DNA of 14,316 nucleotides from Ectocarpus siliculosus (GCA_000310025.1 FN649729.1:2193793-2208108); one strand, 5' to 3'; numbered from the stretch's first letter, positions 1 through 8,630 are shown. Program-made: numbers and translations. Notes: generated by a model not told the origin, from the letters alone.

Positions 1-485
1 CATCACGACCAACCGACCGACAAACCCACCCTACCCCCAACCCGACCCCCGACTGACCCTGCCCTACGGTACCCCATGCTACCCTACGCTACGCTACCCT
101 ACCCAACCCACAATCCAGCACAAGACACAGAAACCAACACCAACCCAACCGACCGACCGAGCCAACCCACCCTATCTCGAACCCAACTCAATCCGCCCCA
201 AAACACAACCCGACCAACCGACCGACCGACCGACCGACCCGACCCGACCCTATACCCTACGCTATACTTCACCCAACCCAATCCAACCCAAGACACAACC
301 CAACGCCAACCCGACCGACCGTCCGACCGACGAACCAAACCCACCCTCTACCTCCAACCCACCCCAACCCGCCCCAAAACACACCCCGACAAACCGACCG
401 ACCAAACCCACCCTACCCAACCCAACCCAACGTAACCCAACCTAGTACTCACCCTAATCCCCAACTCGACCGACCGACCGACCGA
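1..485. repeat. C/A-rich degenerate satellite with (CCGA)n runs
   Basis: The forward strand is almost entirely C, A and T with very few G outside CCGA/CGAC steps. Recurrent words are CCCAACCC, CTACCCTA, ACCCAACC and runs of (CCGA)n near 155-165, 217-240, 315-330 and 466-487. The open frames on both strands (Pro/Thr/Asp-Arg repeats forward, Val-Gly-Arg-Ser repeats reverse) follow from the repeat and are not genes. The strong C-versus-G asymmetry over nearly 500 bases would favour G-rich single strands or R-loops if transcribed. It could be subtelomeric or heterochromatic satellite, but no clean telomeric unit is present. Confidence 0.8.
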
Positions 486-1227
486 CCGGGCCACGGCAGC
501 AACGAGATGAAGGATATTTGCAAAGAATGCCAAATGGATGGATGGGTCTTTCTTCCCGATGGACTCTTCTTCTTCCGTTTTCACGGCAAGAACACCGCAT
601 CGATATCCATCCTCGACTCTTCTTCTTTTTGTGAAGTTGAAGCTAAAAAGTAGTAGCCTCACCAGGTCTGTCTACCGTTCGTTCTTATTACTGCTGCATG
701 ACTTCGATCTACCTATCTATTAATGATGCGAGACGTGTGCTGTATACACGGAGGGGTTCACAGGGGGCCGAGATCTATCAAGTAGATTAGACAGCTTCTT
801 TTTCTAGTCACCGAAGAACGGACCATCCACATCTACTACTGTACATGCAGTACGTCGATCATGTGTCCTTTCTTCCCGAACTACTTTTGAACGTGGTGGA
901 CAGCGCATGATAATGCGGTATGCATCCATCCTCAACTTTCATCGGTTTGGTAGCCAGAAGCGGCCTAGCCGGGGCTGCTGGTGCTATTTCTGCTGTACGA
1001 TTTCTCTCCATCTATCTACATGTACGTCTATCCTGTTTGTGGGAGGCATGTGCTGTGTACAGCAGTAGTATACTTCTGCACCGAGAGAACGGATCTTTCT
1101 TCCTGCATCAATTGCCTGCACATGAATGATGACTCCATCTATCCGAAATGTAGACAATGTGTGGGAGGCACATGTCATGTGCTGGGTAGGTACACAGCGA
1201 CAGACCCAATAATCTATATCATAGTAT
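486..1227. other. Gene-free stretch with scattered imperfect repeats
   Basis: No convincing coding frame is seen. Several short sequences recur in degenerate form. TCTTTCTTCC blocks lie near 547, 868 and 1094. CCATCCTC blocks lie near 608 and 926. CCGAAGAACGG at 811 resembles CCGAGAGAACGG at 1081. GTGCTGT-GTACA-like blocks lie near 738 and 1049, with a related block near 1180. The spacings are irregular, so this looks like eroded repeated DNA, perhaps an old tandem or transposon-derived unit. The frames of up to 106 codons here lack recognisable protein character. Confidence 0.4.
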
Positions 1228-1987
1228 TTTCTTGTGAAATATTTTATGGAAGTCCATCGAGTTCCACGGCGTTCCATGGAACCAGTCCATGGGAGGAATG
1301 AAAAGTTTCATGAAAGTCCATGCAACTCCATGACACCATGTCCATGGAAGTCCGTGGAAGTCCATGAAATATTTCATCATGGAAGTCTATGAAACATTTC
1401 ATGGACGTTCTAGAAATATTCCAGTGACGCCAACTTGGTGGATAAATGCCGACAATGAGCCTTGGCTGTGCTGGACATTGATGTCCATGAAATGTGCGCA
1501 TGGGCTTCATTGGACTCCCGAGAAACTTTTTACTTGTTTCCACGGAGCTCCATGGACTTCCATGCATCTTTTCATGAAACTCCTTTCACTTTCATAATTT
1601 TTTTCAATGAACTCCTTCGGCTGCCATGAAACATTTCATCGAAGTCCAAGGAGTTTTCATGGAACTCCTTGGACTTCGATGAAATATTTCATGGTCATGG
1701 AACTCCTTGGACTTCCATGAAATTTGGACTTCAATGAAAATTTTCATGGAAGTCCAAGGAATTCCATGAAAATTTGTATGGAAGTCCTAAGAGCTCCATG
1801 GAACTTTTGATGGGAGTCGATGGACTTCCATGGGCCTCTTCATGAAGTATTTCATTGAAGTCCAAGGAGCTCCTTCCATGAAATGCCATGAAATGTTTCA
1901 TGAAAGTCCAAGGAGTTTCATGAAAAGTCCCATGGAGCTCCATGAACTTCCATGAATTTCCGCGGAAGTCCATGAAACGTTCCATAT
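1228..1987. repeat. Irregular array of palindromic CATGAAATATTTCATG units
   Basis: Dozens of variants of three words alternate: the self-complementary core CATGAAATATTTCATG (also with AAACATTT or AAATTT centres), the linker GGAAGTCCA or GGAGTTCCA, and CCATGGA palindromes. Many units read about the same on both strands, so the region can form multiple short cruciforms. Units are not at a fixed period (roughly 20-40 bases) and a less repetitive insert lies at about 1415-1480. Frames in it translate to His/Phe/Met/Glu-rich strings on both strands, as expected for repeat DNA. Not a CRISPR array: there are no constant repeats with unique spacers. Confidence 0.85.
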
Positions 1988-2606
1988 TTCGCTACTATTA
2001 CAATCATCTGATAAACCATCAATCCATTCACGACACCGTGTTACGTTCTACTGTACAAAACCTCATTTATCACACCGCATCTACGTATCATGGCATACAG
2101 CACTCGTGCAGCTGCATCTATTCTACTACACACACACCTCCTACCGAAGTAGTGCGCTTCTTTTCAACACGCCCCCATGACGAATGCAATGTTACGTAAT
2201 CTTGAGCAACCTCATCGTGGTCCTGAACCATTTACAAGGAGTTACGCCGTAGACGGTAGCTTGCTCCTAGAGGTAGATGAAGGTTCCATCGTTGACACTC
2301 TTGTCCACGGCCACGTAGAGACGGGAGAGTTGCTTGCTATTGCTGAGAGCCGATCAGCAAGGATCTGAGATGAAGTCGGGATCCAACTTCATCTCAGGGG
2401 GCACAGTTCTAAGGGGGGGTATAGGTACAAGAAGGAATGCATCCTGACCATCCCACATCCTATGAACAATAAGGATGTACCCTATTCATGCTAGCAGCCA
2501 CACTCCTCAACAATCTACTGCACGAATTCTCTCAGTCTTGGTATGCATCCTCCTTGTGTGCTTCTGCATTGTATACGCCCCCATCAACCAGTATACGAAT
2601 TTAGTG
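1988..2606. other. Unassigned spacer with one short unrecognised open frame
   Basis: A 63-codon forward frame at 2177-2368 has balanced composition (acidic middle, VDGSLLLEVDEGS, then VHGHVETGELLAI). I do not recognise it, and it has no splice-site context I would trust. It could be a fragment of a transposon protein, since a Helitron remnant lies 550 bases downstream, or chance. A 12-bp-stem hairpin follows immediately (separate entry). The rest shows nothing gene-like. Confidence 0.2.
2365..2397. repeat. Perfect inverted repeat, 12-bp stem and 9-base loop
   Basis: CTGAGATGAAGT at 2365-2376 is exactly complementary to ACTTCATCTCAG at 2386-2397, separated by a 9-base loop containing GGATCC. 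A G-rich stretch follows (about 2397-2420). There is no T-run after either arm, so it is not a simple terminator. It overlaps the last codons of the short open frame upstream. It may be a structured end of a decayed mobile element, but no matching partner end was found. Confidence 0.7.
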
Positions 2607-2668
2607 TTCCAGAATTTGGAATTCCATGAAACATTTCATGGGCGTTCTTGGAACAGTTCATCATGGAT
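2607..2668. repeat. Isolated copy of the 1228-1987 palindromic repeat
   Basis: GGAATTCCATGAAACATTTC and the following CATGGGCGTTC reproduce the core and linker words of the array about 600 bases upstream, including the GGACGTTC-type variant near 1403. This shows the unit disperses beyond the main array. Confidence 0.75.
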
Positions 2669-2740
2669 GGGCATCGAGAAGGTTGAGGCCGAGGACGCCA
2701 GGATCGGGGTGAGGTTTACTGATGCGTGCCGATTCTTCGT

Positions 2741-2912
2741 GCAATTTGTTTTTTTTATCACTGCGTTCTGTTTCTTCGCTCTCGGCCGTTAATTTCTTTC
2801 ACGTTTTGTTTTGTTTGTTTTGTACTTAATTTTCGTTCAGCCCTTTGTTTACACATTTTTTCGTTTTGTTTTTATCTCTGCATTCTGCTTCTTCGTTTTA
2901 TTTTCTTTGATC
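2741..2912. repeat. T-rich segment with a degenerate 117-base duplication
   Basis: The block TTTATCACTGCGTTCTG beginning near 2754 recurs as TTTATCTCTGCATTCTG near 2871, each followed by a CTTCTTCG-type sequence, giving an offset of 117 bases. The stretch is T-rich on the forward strand and its open frames are Phe/Cys-rich by composition. It ends almost exactly where the Helitron helicase homology begins, so it probably replaced or interrupted the rest of that gene. Confidence 0.6.
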
Positions 2913-2920
2913 AGGAGGCC

Positions 2921-3330
2921 TGAAACCTTAACTTCAAGCAGGGCTTGGTCAATGGTCAGAAGGCTATCGTTCGTGGATACTCAACACGAATTGTGCATGT
3001 AGAACTACTAGACGGTCTCTCAACGCTCGTCTCATCCCACGTATTCGCTTCAAGACTAAAGTCGGCAGCAACGGTATTGCTTCCTCGCGATTGCAACTTC
3101 CACTACGAGTGTGCTACGCGCTAACCATCAACAAAAGGCAAGGATAGACACTCTCCAAGATAGGTATTGACTTGAGAGCTGACGTTTGCACTCATGGTCA
3201 GTTATACGTCGCACTTAGTCGTGCGCAGAAGCGATCATCTATCATGTGTCTCACATTATCATCACGATTGCGAGGATCGTTGAACCGCGCCGCGTTCGTC
3301 GCTAACATCACATTCCCGTCATTCGTAGAT
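2921..3330 (+). pseudogene. Helitron rolling-circle transposon helicase, C-terminal remnant
   Basis: Helitron Rep-helicases end in a PIF1-like superfamily 1B helicase domain that unwinds DNA during rolling-circle transposition. Three blocks in that family's order are visible: NLNFKQGLVNGQKAIVRGY (about 2924-2980, frame 2), LIPRIRFKTK with LQLPLRVCYALTINKRQG (about 3028-3144, frame 1), then IGIDLRADV with THGQLYVALSRAQKRS (about 3160-3240). The last blocks correspond to the family's INKSQGQTL and HGQLYVALSR motifs (helicase motifs V and VI). The copy is dead: TGA at 2921-2923 sits where the family usually has Arg, a one-base deletion lies near 3017-3018, and TAG at 3145-3147 sits where Gln is expected (CAG to TAG). 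The Rep nuclease and the Walker A part of the helicase are absent. Homology fades after about 3330. Confidence 0.9.
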
Positions 3331-3592
3331 GCTGCAACTGACTCTACCAACAATTCCCCGTCCTTGCCGCCTTCGTACATCGACTTCATCGGATACACAT
3401 GCACGCAACCGACTCCAGCAACAACACCCGACGAGACACGGGGCCGCCTGGGCTACACGACACAAACGAAAACGCACACGCAAATGGCCAGGCTAATGCC
3501 CGCCATCCCAACCAATGCGCCGACGGCGGGTGGATTGAGGCAAAAGGCCTATCGCGTTAGAGTAATGTCTTTAGGTGTCTCCTATTGGTGTC
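3331..3592. other. Open tail beyond the helicase remnant, no recognised content
   Basis: The forward frame of the helicase remnant stays open as far as 3864, but past about 3330 it becomes Thr/Pro/Ala-rich and then follows the repeat downstream. I see no family motif and treat it as non-coding. Confidence 0.4.
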
Positions 3593-3875
3593 GAGCTTGG
3601 TGTGTGTATGTCCTTTGTTGCGTCAGAAGCGTGAGAGTTCTATCCTGCATCGTCGTAGGCGTGTCTTTATGCGGGTGCGATCGTTGTCGACTATTGGTGT
3701 CGTTTTGTTGCGTCACAAGCGTGAGAGTTCAGTGTCGTGTCTTTGGGTGGGATCGAGCGTTGCCGCTTTGCAGCTTATATAAGTTCGAGCTTGGTGTGTG
3801 TATGTCCTTTGTTACGTCAGTAGCGTGGGAGTTCGACCCTTCATGGTCGTTGGTGTGTCTTTAGGTGGTTGCGAT
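3593..3875 (+). repeat. Three degenerate tandem copies, about 90-104 bases apart
   Basis: A core reading TTGTTGCGTCAGAAGCGTGA with small changes, followed by GAGTTC, occurs at 3615-3640, 3705-3730 and 3809-3834. Outer copies also share GAGCTTGGTGTGTGTATGTC upstream and a GTGTCTTTA-G-GGTGCGATCGT-like tail, so each unit is about 90 bases. The middle copy has lost part of the upstream half. The block lies just after the Helitron remnant and could belong to its former non-coding 3' part. Confidence 0.7.
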
Positions 3876-4084
3876 CGTATGCGTGGTGTCGCCATGTAGG
3901 ATTTGGCGTATGTCTGAGCGTGTCGATTGCATTAATACAGTTTATGTCTACGTGCCAACATGTTGTCACACGACAGACATGCACGTCAAACGGGCATCCT
4001 CAACGACACATAACTTCCATTTAACCTTCCACGATCCCCACACGTACCGTCCCCGTGTACCTTGGGACTCGCTCCATTGGGCGT

Positions 4085-4100
4085 GGCGGCGTAAGCCGCC
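4085..4100. repeat. GC-rich hairpin with tetraloop, followed by A6
   Basis: GGCGGC (4085-4090) and GCCGCC (4095-4100) are perfectly complementary around a GTAA loop, followed directly by AAAAAACTTG. Helitrons characteristically end with a short GC-rich hairpin roughly 10 bases before a CTRR terminus. This one lies in the right direction from the helicase remnant, but the following CTTG does not match CTRR, so the assignment is only a possibility. Confidence 0.45.
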
Positions 4101-4270
4101 AAAAAACTTGTACCATTACAATACAGCATACATGCTACCTTTCCTTTTCAACGGATTGACTTTTTTTTTTGTGCCCCCCTCCTACTGTGTACTCATGTAC
4201 AGAAGCAGCAGACTTTTCTGCGAACATCCCGCTGACTGCTACTGCTGCTGTGTCACTCATGCACCACAGC

Positions 4271-4795
4271 CGCGGCCGCTCTGGGCGCGAGACACGGCGT
4301 GCCGCACCTTGCGTGCCTCGGTCTCTCTCCGCACGAAAGGAGAGCGCTGGATTGGTAGCCGTGAGGGTCAACGGCACAGCACCAGCGCACCCCAAACAAA
4401 ACGATTTCACCTGTTTTTTTGTGTACCGCAGAGCCGGTTGCGGCGCCACCCCCGCAGACTCACCGCGCCATGACCGCGGCCGCGCTGGGCGCGAGACGCG
4501 GCGGTCAGTGTCTTTTGTGCCTCGGTCTCCCTCGACGCGAAAGGAAAAAGAACCGGATTGATTGGTAGCCGTGAGGTTTCTATAACCGACAGACCACAGC
4601 AGCTGCACACAGCAGCAGCCCCCCCCCAAAAAACGATTTGACCGATTCTTTGTGATCCGCAGCCGGTTTCGCCGCCACCTCCGCACGCACACTGCGCCAC
4701 CGTCGGGGCCGCGCTGCGCGCTGGGCGCGAGACACGGCGCGCAGCACCTTGTTTGCCTTGGTCTCCCTCCTCGCGAAAGAGCCGGAGGCTGAAAC
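4271..4795 (+). repeat. About 2.5 diverged tandem copies of a ~205-235 base GC-rich unit
   Basis: Anchors recur in order. GGCGCGAGACACGGCG occurs near 4284, 4488 (one change) and 4724. TGCCTCGGTCTC-like and CGCGAAAGGA-like words follow each time. ATTGGTAGCCGTGAGG occurs at 4351 and again at 4561. AAACGATTT followed by CCGCAG and CCGGTT occurs near 4399-4440 and 4632-4665. Long open frames across it on both strands (up to 248 codons on the minus strand, 4135-4881) carry the same internal repeats and look like arginine-rich translation of repeat DNA, not a gene. CAG/GCAGC runs interrupt the units. Confidence 0.75.
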
Positions 4796-4819
4796 ATCGA
4801 ACAGCGCGTTTTTGAAAAG

Positions 4820-4860
4820 GGACGACGACGACAACAACAACAACAACAACAACGACAACG
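4820..4860 (+). repeat. (GAC)n(AAC)n trinucleotide tract
   Basis: Four GAC triplets run directly into about eight AAC triplets and then a GAC AAC pair. It is a simple-sequence tract at the edge of the tandem repeat block. The poly-Asp/Asn and poly-Cys/Leu frames it creates are artefacts. Confidence 0.85.
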
Positions 4861-4911
4861 GCCTAGTCTACAGTAGTACAAAGTGTTGTTTTTTAGGTAC
4901 AGAAAAGAGTC

Positions 4912-6186
4912 AGACCCATGTTTATGGTCGCCAAATCTTTGCGAAAATGTTTATATTTTCAAACATTTGCGGACAAAGATTTTGTTTCACTGTTTATGGG
5001 AGAAAATCTTATCTTCGGCAAAATATTCTCAAACATTTTGAAATGGGGCAAAAGTCGCTCGTTTGACAAAATATTCTCAAACATTTTGAAATGGGGCAGG
5101 TCGCGAAAATGTTTCCCAAGAGCGGCGAGATTAGTAGCCGACCGCCCCTGCCGTCCTAAACACCAACCACTGCGCAGCGCACACTCAACGTAGCAAGCTC
5201 ATAGAGGGATCCGGACAAGCCTAGAGTCACCGTGTCAATGCTTTGCCGGCTGATACATGGCGGGAGCTCGTCAAGCGTGCACAAAAAAACAAACAGACAG
5301 GGGTGGTTTGGAGGGCACGGAGCAAGCGTTGTTTGTGTCTCCGAACGGCAAAAAGTCGGCTGCTTGAGAGGAGAGGTGAGCACAAAACTATCCAGCTCTC
5401 GTCCTCTAGACCATCGATTCATGTTTTGTCTTCTTGGGTGTCTTCTCCATCAACGGCTCTCATCCGGGTGTGCGTGGTTCAGCAGTGGACGTACTCAACA
5501 GGCAGGGAGGCGCGTCGCTGTGAACTCGATGTGTTGAAAAAGTCTTTTTTGGGACGGAGGAACAATCCCTCTATATTCAAGTGAAATATAGACCGAAAAA
5601 AACGTTGAGTCCACAACGAACGTTGCGCGCACAACGATGTGCCTCCCTGCCGGCTGAGCGCGGCCACTGCTAACCCACGCACAACCGGATGAAAGTCGTT
5701 GATGGAGAAGACACCCAAGAAGACAAAACATGAATCGATGGTTTAGAGGACGAGAGCTGGATAGTTTTGTACTCACATGTCCTCTCAAGCGGCCGACTTT
5801 TTGCCGTTGGGAAGCGCTGACGCACGTTTTGGTCTCTTTTTGACACCGAGAACATTTTTTCTCGCAGGCACGGAGCGCTATCGCCACATATTGGCGGGCA
5901 CAGCATCAGCTCAGTGCATCAAGGGTTGTGGGGAGCCCTTTGCGAGCTCGTTACATTCAGTTTCCATCACGCATTTATTTGTGGTTTGTCTGTCACAAAT
6001 CGTTTGGTAGCAGTAGACCACGATTCCCGCCGCACGTGCGATGCATTTCGAGAAAACCACACGATAAAGATTTTTTTGCCCATAAAAACGGTACTCAAAT
6101 GTTCCTCTGGCAGATATTCGCGCGCAAATGTTTGACAACATTTGAAGATTTTTTTCAAAGATTTGGCGACCGTAAACATGGGTCTC
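4912..6186. mobile_element. Fold-back (long inverted repeat) element, non-autonomous, old
   Basis: The two halves are imperfect reverse complements around about 5580, where CTATATT and AAATATAG face each other. The termini match for 30 bases with one mismatch: AGACCCATGTTTATGGTCGC at 4912-4931 against its complement ending at 6186. A second strongly matching block pairs about 5340-5530 with 5630-5810, including the 20-mer CCATCGATTCATGTTTTGTC (left 5412-5431) and TCTTCTCCATCAACG. The outer-middle parts align only loosely, so the arms have diverged or acquired indels. No transposase frame is present; the ORFs on both strands are mirror images of each other. I could not define a clean target-site duplication: the flanks share only AGAG. 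Members of this class need enzymes supplied in trans. Confidence 0.8.
5019..5098 (+). repeat. 48-base tandem duplication inside the left arm
   Basis: A 32-base block starting CAAAATATTCTCAAACATTT occurs identically at 5019-5050 and 5067-5098. The right arm of the fold-back element has no equivalent pair, so the duplication arose in the left arm after the arms formed or was lost from the right. Confidence 0.9.
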
Positions 6187-7323
6187 AGAGACAGATTATT
6201 AGCAATGAATTCATAAATATCGTCAGAAAAAGCTACCTGGATGTCTACGATTTCCCAGACAGCGTAAAGGGACATCTCCCCTACGGGTAACAGGCTCAAC
6301 AAAACAGTTTGGTAGCTGTCTTGTTGTGTGTCTCATATATATTATGTTGGGAAGGTGCAGCAGAAAGAAAGGTGTTGGGTGTACTGTTGGGTAGTCCTTT
6401 TGGAGTAGGTGGCGCGCCAACTCCAGGGCCTTTACGCTGGGCGCTGGGTTTTATTTGGGCGTCCGCTGGACGCTGGACATGTTCTTGCAGACTGTGTGTG
6501 TGCGTGTGGGTGGTGCCTGATGATTGTGTTATGTGTGTGGTGCCTGATGTGTTGTTTCGAACAAAGTTGAAAGTTGGCAAAAATTTTCCTTACGGCGGGC
6601 GCTAACTGCTGTAGACTATGCATACTACTACAGAATTTACGCGTACACCCACACCCCCCGCAACGGTAGGTGAACTGATCATTGCCAAAATAAAAGTGCT
6701 CGACTGAGCGTAACACTCGTCATTTCCGCCATCATTACAACAAACATCAAACAGCAGTTATGATACAAGCTTCAAGTTTCCACACAAGCGAGCGCCAGCC
6801 TTCCTTGAGATGACAGTCACAGTCTCTGTACTGTACGTGATACAACAACTCAGCCAAACGATCTTACCGTGTGAGGAAGGATCTCAGAAGAACCGTTCTT
6901 ACTCCTCCACTAGGTGGCAAGAAGGGAGTGGGTGCACGTCGAGATGCGATGATGGCGATTAAAATGAGGAGGTGGTGGGAAGATGAAATGGAATAACTGG
7001 ATGGTTTAGGATGGCGATTTGGACCTCTGGTCTGGGTCCGTTCCCAAAAGGTCTGCAAACTTCATAATCTCCGATGGTCCCCAACCCGGAAATATTAATA
7101 TTCACGGAAAGACGATTTCTCCCCCCATCGCTCTCCCCCGTAAGTTCCCCGCACACAAAGGAGTGATGATGTAACGAACCGGCATTGGCACCATGCACAC
7201 CAGCTGATGCACACACACATGCGTGCGCAGTCTGTACTGTATTTAGGTGGTCCGGGTTCCGGGGTGTGGGTGCACACTTACTTGGAGATACGAAGCAGGT
7301 AGGTGAAAAGATTCTTGACAGGG
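6187..7323. other. No assignable gene; GT-rich spacer and weak ORFs
   Basis: 6300-6560 is G/T-rich, with GTGGTGCCTGATG repeated at 6510-6522 and 6537-6549. A small hairpin lies at TGGAGT 6401-6406 / ACTCCA 6420-6425 around GGCGCGCC. On the minus strand a 170-codon frame (6959-7471) is open, and it contains a consensus donor AA|GTAAGT near 7283-7278. However, it overlaps the forward frame starting at 7324, resembles nothing I know, and a frame this long is expected about once by chance in a window of this size. Confidence 0.35.
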
Positions 7324-8301
7324 ATGTGGCGGGTACAAGAGAGACGAGCAGACGAAGTCCTCTGTCCCATGCACGCACATAGTCTACACGCGGACACGTG
7401 CACATCGCTACACAGCAGCGGGGTACCCTCAGTGCAGTTCCTGTACCATCACCATTCAGAGGAACCGGCACTATTCAGGCTGTACCCGCCCAAAACACCG
7501 GGTGTCAGCTCAACTTTCCTCCTGCGGGCCCTTGTCTGTGTTCTTCTCCCACAATCCGCATGGTGTACAGAAAGATTTGTCCCGCTTCCCGGAACTGAGA
7601 CAGAACGGGGGATGGATTCAACCGACAAAAAAAATAAGGCAGCCCGCAGGGGGAAGGCAGCCAAAGACGAAGGGTGTTCAACTGAAGATGTATATAGTGG
7701 TGGAGGTTTGACGGGTGCTTCGAGCTCGGTATATCATGATCTCGAAGAAGGTGGGCATGATGTGGCACTGAACCATGAATCGATCTTTCTCCGTCTCATG
7801 GACCATCATGGCCGACGACCTGCTTTCAAATACAACAGCCTGAGCTGAGCCACCGAATTATCCATCACATACGTACGTTATCAGACAGGCATACATCAGG
7901 GGTGGAAAAGAACAACGATCACAGCATTGATGTCATCTTCCGCCGATACATGGCCCAAAGAGGGAAAGGGTGGGCTTATTCATGCGACATGGGACTTGGT
8001 GTTGTTTGGAACTGCTGGGTGGGACAACTCTCACGGGGATACACCTTCAACGACATCGGAATGGACAGTCTGTGCGCCAGTTATTCATGCAGCGCCCCCA
8101 TTGCACAATATGGGTGTTCCCCAACAAAGGGTCATTTACATTGTGGACATCACAAACGACATTTATTCTCTTTTTCAACTGGGGGCGAAAGGTGTTGCAA
8201 TACTCAGCGCTCACGATGTGAAATCAGTGTACGGCCATCTACCAATATCCAACACGAACAATATTCACAACAACAACAACACCAGCAGCAGCAGCAACAG
8301 C

Positions 8302-8340
<39 letters not shown>

Positions 8341-8355
8341 AACAACAAAGAGTGA
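7324..8355 (+). CDS. Hypothetical protein, one internal TGA, Asn-rich tail; possible GDPD-like segment
   Basis: One forward frame is open from the ATG at 7324 to the TGA at 8353 except for a single TGA at 7846-7848. About sixteen stops would be expected by chance over 340 codons, so coding or recently coding sequence is likely. The first half has a short hydrophobic stretch (STFLLRALVCVLLP) followed by a Lys/Ala-rich charged segment. The second half contains RVIYIVDITNDIYSLFQLGA and then KGVAILSAHDVKSVYGHL, which resembles the last strands of a glycerophosphodiester phosphodiesterase barrel (pattern V-x-W/I-x-V-D, then LGA-x-GV). The catalytic His-Arg-Gly and Glu-Asn-Thr motifs are not seen, so function is unproven. 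The C-terminus is Asn/Ser-rich from the (CAA)n tract. The TGA may lie in an intron: 7762-7899 is 138 bases, keeps the frame and ends in CAG, but its GAT|GTGGCA donor is weak. Otherwise the gene is broken. Confidence 0.4.
8267..8348 (+). repeat. (CAA)n microsatellite with CAG interruptions
   Basis: About 27 triplets of CAA/AAC with an AGCAGCAGCAG interruption near 8284-8296. In the frame I favour it encodes poly-Asn with Ser. In another frame it reads poly-Gln and ends at a TAA at 8340. The tract is likely to vary in length between individuals. Confidence 0.9.
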
Positions 8356-8630
8356 ATCGGAAACAACGAGCGAGGCGAAGAAAACGCGATCGCGTTATGA
8401 AAATAAGCTTCAGAAAAAATAATTTTCTTCTTTCCCAGTTGGACGTACGTCCGCAACCCGCTCAACCGAGAGCTTCCTTCCTACGGTAACTCGTGGCCGT
8501 TGTGCTGGGTTGTTCCGGCTTCATAGTCACTACTTGTCCACCTTTGCTCGAAGAAGCCCTTCGCTTCCGATCCAAGGATGAATGACGAGGCCTTGGTCCA
8601 ACATTTTGGTGGCCTTCTGATTCGTAATGA

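Noticed and set aside
76-435. Pro/Thr/Asp-rich 119-codon protein
   Set aside because: It is translation of C/A-rich satellite; the opposite strand is equally open, as expected of low-complexity DNA lacking stops.
1228-1987. CRISPR array
   Set aside because: There are no constant direct repeats with unique spacers; the units are variable palindromes and the context is eukaryotic.
4135-4881. A 248-codon arginine-rich minus-strand protein
   Set aside because: It spans the tandem repeat block and the GAC/AAC tract, carries the same repeats in its translation, and is matched by open frames on the other strand.
6959-7471. A 170-codon minus-strand gene
   Set aside because: There is no recognisable motif, it overlaps a better-supported forward frame, and a frame of this length is expected about once by chance in the window, despite an internal GTAAGT donor-like site.
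7902-8342. A 146-codon protein ending in poly-Gln
   Set aside because: It overlaps the Asn-rich frame, which is continuous with coding-like sequence upstream. The poly-Gln reading follows from the (CAA)n tract and its upstream part is Cys-rich and unconvincing.
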